A stretch of DNA of 64,000 bases from Struthio camelus (Eukaryota; Chordata; Aves; Struthioniformes; Struthionidae), in assembly GCF_040807025.1 (NCBI RefSeq), contig NC_090952.1:26657068-26721067 (forward strand). The letters are read 5' to 3'. Below, one piece after another: positions 27,101 to 39,100 of the stretch (position 1 is the stretch's first letter; the number at the start of each line of letters is the position of its first letter). Under the pieces are notes generated by a model that ran no database searches, was not told the origin of the DNA, and worked only from the letters and a program-made list of their open reading frames with translations. The position numbers were made by a program, and so were the translations under genes.

Positions 27101-30100
27101 CTCCGTCTCCCGCAAAGTTCGGCTGAAATGGGCCGTCCCACAGGAAAAATAATGGGGCCGGGGAAAATCACAGGCTGGTAGAAAATAATTTAGTCCTGGG
27201 ACAACTGAGCTTGACTAAGTCCCACTTATTTAGGAAATCAGAGTAAAATCTATCTATCTGCTCACTTCTTAATTGTCAAGGTGAAGGGAGTAAACGGCAG
27301 TGGCTGCTAGCGCAGGAGCCCGGAGACGTGCACGAAGAGAGGGGTGGAAACCGAGGTTGCCAGCGTGCTAACGAGCGGGGAAACAGCCCCTTCGATCTCG
27401 CCAGGAATAGTGCCAGATCTCAATATTGAAGGATTTATGATTAAACAGGTACTGGAGGTGATGGCACAGCCACAACAACAGAATCTAAATTAAGAATGCT
27501 TTAACACTCTGTGAAAAATGACCAAAAAAATGTAAGGTAAGTAAATTCTTCTCTGGAAAACCTACAGCTGAGTAAGAGGAGTCCCTACAGACTCTCAGCG
27601 AGGAGGAAAAGAAAGTAAAAAGGACAAAGGAAATTTAAAAACAAAGACGGAAGTTCAGAAAGGAGAGCTGATTGAAAATTCGAGGGCAAAATTTTTTCAG
27701 CAAAAAATACTTTCTTGGAGCAACCGAAAGTATTCACAAATGTGCCTACAACTTTTTGTACTTTTAGACACTAAAAATGATCTGTTAGCAGCGAGACTAT
27801 CAGGATGTTTCACTTCCTTGTTTCCAAAGTAAGTGTTTGGCATTTTAATTTTCAAATTATATTTTATCTTGAATTTTTCATAAACTTTCACTTTAAATAA
27901 GCCTCACTTTACAGCTTTTGGGGGCTTTTTACTTCAATAATAGCTGAAAGATATATTTGTTTAATTCCAGCCCCAAATAGCTTTCTATATACGTAGACAG
28001 ATTTCTTCTTGTTTTGGTCAGCAAACTGAAAAAAACCTGTATTTTTTTTGCACAGCCGAGAGAGAGAACCGAAACCGGAGTCAACACACCTGCCCCAGAC
28101 GCTAGCGGAGGGAGCAGAAAGGTCACGGGGACATTGCACTCTCAAGATTTCAACTGCAGAAACCAGGGATGAATAAAAATTGATCAGATTTAGACTCTTG
28201 ACATTTACACAGTGACTATAATGCCATAAAACGCTTGCACAGCTCTAGATGAAGAGAAGAACAGGAAAACGTGTTGTGCTGAGCAGAGGAACCACTCTGG
28301 GGTCACTCTAAGGAAGCGACGATAGTATATAGAGATTGTTTTGCTACAGATGAGCTTTCTGCTAATAGAAGTGTGGAGACAGGCTGGCAGATGGAGAGGT
28401 TACTAAGGCAGACAGAAATGTCCTCCTGGAGAGCAGAGCGGTGTTGTCTCCGCTGTCGCGCGTTGGGTTTTGGTAAGCGTGAGCGACAGGCTTGTCAAAC
28501 GAGACAATCCCCACGTTCCTCCTAACAGCTCTGTGGTTTCTGCTGGATAGAAAATGAGCAAAGTGATCTCCTCCTTTCTCTCTCTGTCCCTCTTTGCCTC
28601 TATTCACTAGGCTGGTACGGAAAAAAATTGCCGGTGAAACTCAGGCTCAATGCTGATGAGGTCAATGGCATCTTCTGGGGAGGGGCTAATTGCGAGAAAA
28701 TTGAAGTAGGGTATTAAATCTTTCTCCTTCGTACATTGCTGACACCATCTAGGGGCTAACTGCAAGACAACTAACCCCTGGCGCTCACTCTTCCCTTTCC
28801 AAAGGAGAGTTGCACCTTAATTGTGAGTAAATTGGAGTCTATCTTTTCCTTTCTCTCTCTTTATATCCTTGTGACACCTTTATAGCTGTTAATTGTAGGG
28901 ACAGGTGAATGAACTCAATCTTTAACTGTTATTCTGTGGAAACTACTGAACTTTCATATAATCTGCTAATTACAAGAAAAACGAACTTTGACTATGTTAG
29001 CGACCCGTTTGCCTTTCTCACTAGTTGCCTCTTAAAGATGTTAATAATAAGAAAACGGAACGCTGACCTTCAGCAGCCTTTCCGGAAATGTTAGCTTTCG
29101 CTGCACGTGAAAAGCCCGAGAAGTGGCAACCTGGAGTACTCTTGATTTGAGAAGAGGAACCTGAGCATAAAATTCAGCAGTTTCCAGCTGTAAGACTGTC
29201 AAAGAGGCACTTTCTTTTTTTTTTAAATATTGCAATCAGCTAGCATTGAAGAACAGACTGATCTAAGCACACACGTTCACAGTATTCCTCTCACAGGACC
29301 ATTACACTTCTCCTGAAGCACAGGAGTGGTTTGCTGTTGCCTCTTGCTCACTGGAAATGTTCCTCTGTCATAGTAGTCTGATCCAAGGGGCAGCTGTGTA
29401 AAAATGGGAGCGCACTTGTGTGTACCACACAATTGGGTATGTTGTAAAAAGAGTATTGAGATCACAGTGGCTGGGAGAAATATAGACTATATGTTTAGTC
29501 GTGTACATGTGCTCTCTAGTATAAGGAGAGCTGGTAATGAACTCTCGCTTCTGTTGCTCAACATTACCCACGACAAATAGTCTTACTGCAGACTCCCTAC
29601 ATGTTCATCATTTGTTTGTATGTTTTATCCAAAACACCTTTCTCACTCTTCTCCAAGCTGTCAGGTTGATCTCAGGTCATTTCTTCTTAAACCCACCGCT
29701 TTGCAGCGGATCCAAAACTTATTACAGTAGCACTGCAGGCTCAGTAAGTCCCCTAGCTCTGGAGGAAGCATATTCTTACTTTTAAACCTGGTTGCTAAAA
29801 TGCCCAAAGGAAATGAAAATTGAGAAGCACAAGTACAGCAAAGTGGATTCATCTTAAGAATTTAAACAGTTTCCAGAAGATACAGTGTTCACCCACCCTC
29901 TTGGTGTCATTGCAATTGTAATTAATCATATTGTCATCTACCCATTGAAACAAGTTAAAACTAGTCACCAGATAGTATCTTTCTTGCCTTTGGAAGCACT
30001 GAAGCCAAGTCTAAGATGTCAAAAGCTAGAAAAGAAAGCGACGGGCTCATTATTTGCTCATGCATTTCCATCACTTTTGGAAGCAGCTTGGCAAGGACAA

Positions 30101-33100
30101 AGGCTTGGTTGGTGAAATAGATGTGCAAATGCAACAAGCAGTAAATGTTGGGTGGGATCCGGCTGTGTTTCCCGAGTCACCCAACAGAGAAAACCAAGAG
30201 AAGTGGCTCGTTTTTTTGGAAAGACCTCTTAGAAATACCACCCACCGGGCGCTACATTTGTTACGGTAGCTGGCAGACTATCGGATTTGTCCTTTTGCAA
30301 GTACAGCAAACAAAGCACATCTTGGAAAGAGAACCCAAAGGAATCTGACTGAGTGATAAAAACTTCACCCTAACACACTGAACCCCCCCCTAAAATGGAG
30401 GGACACACTACAGTCCTAGAAATAATTTAGAGCTGGGAGCCCACCTCTGCTGCCAGTGCTGCCCTTGAGGAAAATGTGCTGGTCAGTGGCTCCATACAGT
30501 AATACAAGTTTTAAAGGAAACTGTTCAGTTCTGCAAGTGATAGCAGTTTTATTAGCTGTACTATCAGGAGACTTGAAAGCATGTCTATGTGTGACTAGGT
30601 ATGACTATGTCAGAAGACTGAAGTACGCACCTCACTGCTCTAAGTCCAAATAGATCAATAATCTGCATGCAAGGTGAGCGACCAGCTTTCCAAAAGAAAT
30701 TCTGTAGCATCTGGTGAACCATAAATGTGCGTGGGAGCATATTTACACCCAGAATATCTTTAGAGCCTTTCAGTGGCAAATGTCTCGTTGCTTTATAATG
30801 ATACGGCTCTAATCTCGTGATAGTTTTAAGGCAGCCTCAGCGAGGGCTGCTGCAGAAAGGGGCTGGCTCGTCTGCCCCTCGCAGCCCCAGCTGCATCTGC
30901 CGTCCCTCCTGCCCGATGGCGTTATCGCCCTCTCCTTCGCTCCCCAAGAAGATCAGCTCAAGGGTAAAAGGATGGGCAGGGAAGTTAAGGACAGAATAAC
31001 GCTATATTTTGGGGCACCTCAACAGTCGGTGGCAGGAGACTCTGGCAGTCTTGGTGCCTAATCTCACCATCTAATTGCTAGACTACATTCCTGCTCTGCA
31101 AAGTGCCAGTGTTTTCACACTTCCTCAAGGAGAGATCATTTCTGTAAAGGAGGTTAATTAACACTGACCTATGGGCCATGATTAGAAGACAATGTGCGCT
31201 TTCTCCTGTATCATCACTCCACATCCTGCTATCCAAAGGAAAGCAATGGCTAGGGAGTTGAAGCTGTATTAAACCTATTGTTCCCACTGCTTAGTACAAT
31301 TATGCAAAAAATCTTTATAAGGGATGGCAAGAAAATAACCGTGGAGGGATGCATCCTAAATATAGCAGGAAGTCAGTTGCCAGCAGGATGCTGACGTTTG
31401 AATCTGGGATCCAAAAAAAAAAAAAAAAGAAAAGATCAAAAAAAGATCAATTGAGACTCTAAGTGAACTTACTGAAAATGCCGAAATAACATTGCATTCT
31501 TTTAGCTTCTTTTAAATTGAAAATATAGCAGTAAGTTTCTTTCAGCTGAACTTATTCCTCCTAATGGTAGTTAATAACAGTGATTGCTGTTCAGATTGAA
31601 ACTGCATTAACACAAAGTCTGCTTCAACAACAGCATTTTTGTCTAATGCCAAGAGGTTTATGTGATGCATAACCAGCTCTTTTAAAAAATGTCAAACTTG
31701 ATGTCCCAGTCTTTTAATCAGAAAGTAGTCAAACAAAGTGCAAAAACAATGAAAAAATGGAATACGGTGATTCAATGTTATTATACTTCCTTTTCTGTGT
31801 GATACTGCACTTCAAATTTTCTTAAAAATCTGGCCAGTGCCAGCATGGAGAATTCTTAATTTTTCCATTTTGGCAGAAAGTTTAATATTTTGAAGAAGTA
31901 GTGCTTTAACTGGGGTAACCACAAAGTGTCAAGTCCAAGAGCAATCAAATACTTGGCCCCAGCTTCACAACAAGAGATGGCTAATTCACATACATGTCAA
32001 ACTGCCAATGCTACTCACTAGAAGGCATTGGAGTACCTAATAGGGGTTTTGTAGGAAGATTTCTTGCATTCGCAAATTAAATTCATATGGGTAAAACCAT
32101 ATAAAATTTACCTTTAGAAAAATTAAGCTCAGGCTATCATTTATTAAATTATATATGAGAGAGACAAGCAGATATCCCCAGGCTTGCTAGCCATTATTTC
32201 AATATCTAAAGACCTGGAGGCAAATGGAAAATTGGACAAAATGCAAAGTGAATTAGCAGAGACAGGTAGGGCCACATTGATTTAGTGTCTTCGAGATTTT
32301 TTAGACAAATAGATAGATGTCATCTAGCTTCATTTGAACAAGCAGCACAGCTGGTGTCACGTGGTTAATTATTACTACATCTGGAGGAGAGAGAGATTAG
32401 GAAAGCAGCTATAAAATGGGTAGGGAGCCAAATAATGGGGAAAATAGCAAAAGGTAATAATGTAAGGGCATGACGAGCTTGAAAGGAGCTGAAAAGGAGT
32501 TCTTCCAGGGTCAATTTTCAGACCTCTCTTGTTAAATATTTTCATGAATGTTTTCAGCAGAAAAAATTGAGGCATACTAAAAGCCAAAACTGGCAGCAAA
32601 AACATTGGATCTTGTTCGATTCCTGCTGTGTTTGAGAAAGCAGGACCTGGTGCAGGGTCCCCAATTAACTATAATTGTTTCAGGGAAAGGCCTGACTTCG
32701 TTATGAAGGTCTTCATTTGGCATGGCTCATCTGAGCTTCAACCTTTAACTGCTTAGATTGCGATAAAGATGTTTTTCCAAGTTTGAGTCACAATTATAAA
32801 TCAACTTACAGTTAAGCCAGTTATCCATTCTCAAAAAGAGGAAAGGAAAAAGCCCAAGTTATAGAAATTGGTGATGATTCAGTGGAATAACTTGTAAGGT
32901 TAGCGGGAATAATGAATACATGCCTATTTTTCATTCATTTTCCTGCTTTGATAGCGCTTTATCTTTTCAGATTTTATTAAATGTGTCCTCCAGTTTTAAA
33001 TCATTGGGGATTCCTTCCACTGAGTTCTCAGCTCTGCCAGATGTTAGGAACAAATACGGGAGAGGTCCAAACACGAAGACTACTTACAGGAGCGGAGCGG

Positions 33101-36100
33101 AGCCCAGGCTTGTTGCGCCCATAGACTCCGCCGAGATACAGAGCTCTGCACCTCTGGGTTGCATAGGAGGGTCAGAAGTTGGCAGTAGAAAAAGAAAAAG
33201 CATATTTCCCAAGCCCCAGGCTCTCTAGAACTAAGGAATACCTTGCTAAGTCTTGATGGAGCATAGCAGCTTATTCCCAGTTGGGGAAGGGGGGGAAATC
33301 ATTTATTCAGAGTCAGCGCTCCTCGTCGGTGCTCCACGCTTTCTCCAGGAGCGCCTCATCATCCGCGTGCCTCCCCTTCACACGCCTGCACACCCGTGCG
33401 CGTGCACAAAGGGGGACGCGGGCTCCGCATCCCAGGGGCGCGATATCCAGTTACCGGGACTTGGCAGCTTACCAGCGGCGAGGAGGAATCCGCCCCCGAC
33501 TTTGTAGAACCGCGGGTTGACAAAGGGCACGCCGCACACCAGCAGGAACCCTCCCACCAGGCTGGCAGCCACGGCCACGGTGATGAACGCCGTCCAGAAG
33601 CCTCTGTACACTGCACAGGCGAGAAGAATACAGTGATGGGAAAGCAGAAGGATCCCTCGTGATCTGATCAGGTTTCAGATGGCTGCGTGAGACTGATGCA
33701 TGTAACTCCAGCCTGAGCAACAATGAAATAATAACCTCTTCCAGGCAGTATCCTAAAGCTTGGCCAAAGGCAGTGATCCACAAGTGAGAACCCTCTGACG
33801 ACCTGCTCCCGATTCCCCTGATGTCTCCGATCCGCTCAGACCATCGCCTCTCGCTCTACCTATCACTTTTCAGAAGCAATAGTCACAAAATTGGAGCTGA
33901 GCAGGAGCAACAGGTCATTCTGAAATGATTCATACTTGAACGGAAAAATGATACAGAGAAGATACATTTTGCTCATTTTAAACCATTTTGTCAGGAGAGC
34001 CACTTAGGAAAAGATAAGTGTCTTCAACTCTCCAAAACCACAGAATCCATTTCCACGTTTAACCTCACATCACTCGTTTCTCTCGGGGAGCTTACGAGGC
34101 TGCAGAGAAGGCAGAATTAACTCCGGAAGAGGCAAGGGCTGGAGGACCCCCTCTTCTTGGACTGCCTCCTGTTCTGTCATAATTTACACGCAAGTATCGA
34201 GTGGTTTAAATTAAGAAAGCAAGGCGCATGGGGAAGCTCTGTCTGTGCCGCCCCGGCTCAGAAATGACGCTTTAACCCTCTTCGGATGATCTTGCTGCAG
34301 CCGGTGGCAGAGGGATTTCTGAGAGGCCACTGCAGAGGGGTTTCGTGGCAGGGCTGACAGACGGGGACAGATGGCTCAAGGGCCCTTTATTTAGTACCGA
34401 AAAATTAGTGGGTTTATTAGCAAGATCGTTTAGAAACTAGATGTCATGGCGGTCTCTCACAAGCAAAAAAAAAAAATCCCCATGCTTAACCTGGATGTTT
34501 GTTATGCAAAGCCCGAAATGGGCTACTCTTTTTACCGTTGACAAGTTTCTCGTATCCATTTTATATTGCAGCGTGTTCCCTGAGGCAGGAATCTTACACA
34601 GCAGAGCAAAAGAAATAGCTGCTCTCCCTCAAATGCTCCTACTGACAAATATTTTTTTTAATTAATTCCTCATAAAAAAAAATAAAATAAAAAAGGTACC
34701 GCTAAAGGCTAAGGAAAAGGTCAAGATGTTTGTTTGTGCAGCATGCCTGCCCCAGATCCCCAGAGGCAACGCAGAGTGATGCACACTCTTTAAAGAAATC
34801 AATTCATTTCAAAAAAGATCATTGAATTAATTCTAGCTGCTGCCACCAATTTAGCAAATTAAAATTCCTAACAGCAGCTGATTCATTAAAGAACTCTGAA
34901 AATACAGAGAAACATAAATAAAAAGGGAACCAGTTGAAAGGAAAGCTCTCCAACCGTGCTGTACTTGGTGCATGAAAAATAAGTCACTCACTTGTGCGGG
35001 TCTTCTAAGAACTTGGAGTTGAGCTGATTTTTCAGTGATTATTTATCTCACCTTGTAAGAAATCAGCACTAGGGCTCTCCCAGGAAGCCAGACACTGGAA
35101 GTGAGTCAGTGCTGGGTTGCCTCAAGCCCAGCCCAGGAGCAGTATTTTCCATTGCCTCCCCACTTGGCCATGCTCAGGTTCTGGCTTTGGTCACAGAGCA
35201 GGAGCCCCTTGCCTTGGTGAGTGAGGGGGGGAGAGGAGAAGATGGATTTAGCATGGTCCCTCACCCTCAGGAGTAGCTACTGTGGTAACCTAAAGGAAGT
35301 TGCACTGCTCACAGCACAGCACATCTTGGACTGGAGGACAGAAGACGTAGGAGCACATCAGTCACAGCCATTTGGGACAGTCGTACAAAGCAAGATTGCC
35401 TCGTAAATGAGCTGTCCAAAAGCCTTGGTCACACTTTCCTCTTCTTCCCCAAAATAAAGGCTGGTGAGCAGCTGTGCTCCACTAGAAGGTGCCTGCAGGG
35501 TTTCACTGTCTTATGAGCAGGTACAATTTATGGCTGCCACAGCTCTGCTGGCTGCTTTCGTCACGGTCATAGATCTAGCCGCTCCTCTTGCCTTAGCTGT
35601 GGCCAATGGAAGTAGCTGGTGAACAGCCACTGAGTGCCCTTAAGTCAGAGTACTAAGTAGCTTGTGGCAAACTCTTACACAGACTATAGAAAGGCGAATA
35701 CGTTCTTCCCCACACACATTTGCAATAAGAGAACCACTGACATACACTGATTTTTTGGAAAAGGAGCTGTTGGGGAACAAGGAACCTACCTGCAGTTGAA
35801 TCATAGGAAGGATGTGGAAAAGGTCCAAGAGCAATGGGCATGGGAAACAGGTAGCCATGCATGCAGTGCTTGGGATGTGCTTGGCTAGCTGAAGAAGAAT
35901 AAAAACACAAAAAAAGGGATGCTCTTATTTTATGCAAAATCATACCCATACTATTCAGATAACAAATGTCCTGTTCTGCAAAAACCTACCAAATAATGGC
36001 TCTAGTCAGAAGGCTGGAGAGTAAAGTACAAGGTGAGTAAATCATGGTTTAAAAGAAAAGACGGAGGAGTGATGAGAAAGGGGAAATACAACAGGATCCG

Positions 36101-39100
36101 AGAATGCTACCCATACGGTGCTGTATCTTCATAACCTGAGTTTGAGGCAGATCTAAAACATGAAAAATGGAGTAGCTCAAATTAATGTGTATATTCCCAT
36201 TGCTATTTTCCTCTGGAAAATTTGTTAAACTTCCTGGGAAGGGCTAAGATATTTGGGTTCTGGAACAAGCTACCTTACGAGATCTCCAGTTTGTGAGAAT
36301 GGGAAGCACAATTAGAAAGGAAGTGCCCCATCAATATTAATACCACTGAGGCTTATCATGATTAACGGTAATAGAATGAATGTTAAATGAATTAATTAAT
36401 GGTTGGCCACTTATTCAAATATGTTCCCCAGCTCAAAGGAACGCTCTGTAATAGGTGGACATTAGTTCATGCTAAATTGACTATGGAATACCTATTGAAT
36501 TAATTATTACATCCATGAGAGCAGCAAATTAATTTGCCATGATCAATCCTATTATAATAAATACCTAAAGAAGTAATACAAATTTGCCTGTTATCAAAAG
36601 GAGTCATTTTACTTCAGGTAACATTATATTATATAATGTATTTCCATATAATGTAATTAGATGGTAAATTCCCTCTCTCGAGCCTTTCTTTCTTTCTTTT
36701 TTTTTTTTTAACAAAAAATTTCTGTATGAAAAACTCCAGTTTTTCTATTGAACAATGACAAGAACTGTTCCTAAAAGATTTTACAGGGAACAGAGGTCAG
36801 AGGCTGAGGAACAGTGAAGTTATCTGAAATTTTAATGACTGTGGAGTGAATTTACTGTGGGAACCTGCCTTATTTTCATACAAATGTCCCACGCAATCAT
36901 GCTTCTCCACAGCCCTGCCTGCGTCTCTTGGACAACCAAAGCAGCCCGAGCACAGTGAAACCCCACCACATGGGAAGACTAGGGCTCCTGCTGACGTGTC
37001 TCCAGGAGCCCACCTCCTGCAGACTCGTCCTTGAAAGGAACGATGTCACCGAAAACAGCATCCGGCAAGAACTGCAAGGCCCATGACGGCCGGAGCGAGC
37101 ACTGTTTAATGATGCAGGGCTGTGAGCGACTGCTAATTGCATTGCTGGAGGCCCTCTGGAGGTCAAGGCTTATGCAGTGCTGAAGACCTTTGCAGACCTT
37201 ATTTTAAAGATTTTTTTTTTCCCCTGATACTTCTCTAAGGTTGTAACACCCCAGGGAGATGCTGTCCTCTAATTATTCACAGTGCGTTAAGCCAGGGCAG
37301 TCAGCTGCCAGTGGAAACTGCTGCCAGGCGGTGCGTGTTGCATGGTGGTTTCGTTTGGTTGCTCTTTCTGGTGTGAGCACCCGATTCACTAGGCCAAGAC
37401 CCCACACTTGGTTGCACATGGGCCACCAGTCAGCACCAGCTCGTATCTCAGAACACATTTCATCTTTTCCTTCAATTCTTGAGGAAGTGAATGTGCTTTC
37501 AGAAGAAAATGATTTTTTTCACCACTCTCTGTTTGTTCACAGTGAAATCATCACACGTGTAATTTCAACTACCTTAAAAAACAAATCAGGCCAAAAAAAG
37601 GTCTTGGGCGCCTAAAAACGTAAACGCTTTTGGGTATTGTTCTCTATAGAGGAATTCCTGAGCACCAAGGGAGATTGCACCCACGCGCACTTTGCCTTAG
37701 CCCTGCTGAAGTCAATGAGAGGTGGGAGCACACAATGCCCTGCTGGCTGAAAATACTCATAAAAAAAGCAATGTTAAGGGCCAAGAAAGTCACGGTCTCA
37801 AATTTAGCAGTCTTTCAGCTGAGCTCAATCACACAGAGATTACGGGGGAGAGTTATCCTTGCTGGTGGAAGTTATCATCCCACGAGACTTTGTAGGTGAT
37901 ATTTCAACAGGCAGCAAGTGGTTCCTGCGCGATTGTGAACAACTCCCGCAGAACAAAATCCAAATAAAAAAAAAAAAAAGGAGCACAAAAAAAGTGACCC
38001 AGGTTTGCTTTTGATTGAGAGATAATGAGAATTAAAAAAAAAAAAAGAAAGAAAGAAACGTATAGACAACTTTATCCTCATCTATGGAAGCCCTCGTTTT
38101 ACTTGCTTGCTATTCAGGTTATGACTGAACTCTAAAAATACGATGGGACGGAATCAGAGGTTTGCAATGGCAGTGCTGACATGAACCTACAAGAGCAGTG
38201 TGCTCAGGGGAATTAACAGCAACGCCGGCTGGCCGGCAGTACTCACTGTACCAGAAGCTCCAGATGGTCCCCACGTCGCCCTCACCGAAGAACCAGCACC
38301 GCCAGAAGAAGCCCTCATGATGGAAAGTGAGGATCTCCTTTCTGACCTCGGTCAGCGTTTCAGCCTACAGGAGAACAAAAGCCGGGCTGATAAGGGGGCG
38401 ATCGCTGCACGCGTGGAACGGGTCTTTGGCTTAGCGGGTTGTTGGTTGCCTTATTTGCTCGGGGGGGAGCTGTTGGGGGGCACAGAGATGGCTGTTTTGC
38501 TGGGCTTCTTTGTTAAAATTACGGAACAGAGCAATGTTTTAGCTTCTTGCACTGAATGGCATCAATAATTTTAGGGGTGACTCAAGCAACAATGCTGATG
38601 TCCTTCCTTCTGTTTATACCCTGCAGGAGCCATGTGTGGTCTTGCTTAATCCCCAGAAGACAACCCAGCTCTAAAACTCCTGCTGGGCCTCTTCTAAACA
38701 TTGGCCCAAAGTTTTTCTTCTTTCTCTCCATTTGTCTAGCCCTGCAGAAGTTTATGTGAGACAGAAATTACTCTTTGTATGCAACAGTTTTCTCATGAAC
38801 AAGGCTAAGAACACTGACAAATATTCCTCTTGTGGCCAGTTTGCTTCAACCCAGACCAGACTGCCAAAAGCAAGGTTTAGGTCTTTCCAGAAGGCAGAAT
38901 ATTGCAATGTAAGTCCTGGATTAGTTACAAAAAAATTATTAAAGCTATACCTAAAAACAATTTTATCTTTGTCACATACAGTTTCATAAAGGAGACATGA
39001 CTGTCAAAAAAATCGCACTGTGGAGGACAGAGAAACTCCTTACAGGATTAGACCCTGCAGCTGTGAAGTGAAGAAAGGAGCTGGGACTCAACAGGGAGGT

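Larger units (their letters stand above)
24194..33472 (-). other. Intron 4 of the TMEM182-like gene (9.3 kb)
   Basis: The longest intron, phase 1, 9,279 nt. It is mostly AT-rich unique sequence. Visible contents are a TA/CA-rich microsatellite at 25660-25720, a poly-A tract at 31411-31428 and a degraded CR1 fragment at 32230-32610. The open frame at 24942-25403 (153 codons, plus strand) shows no domain, signal or coding bias and is not called. Confidence 0.85.

Noticed and set aside
33253-33662. Several plus- and minus-strand frames of 77-104 codons around exon 4
   Set aside because: They overlap exon 4 in wrong frames or on the opposite strand; only 33473-33610 on the minus strand fits the family.
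38200-38568. 122-codon plus-strand frame overlapping exon 2
   Set aside because: It is the antisense shadow of the real minus-strand exon and extends into an intron without splice support.
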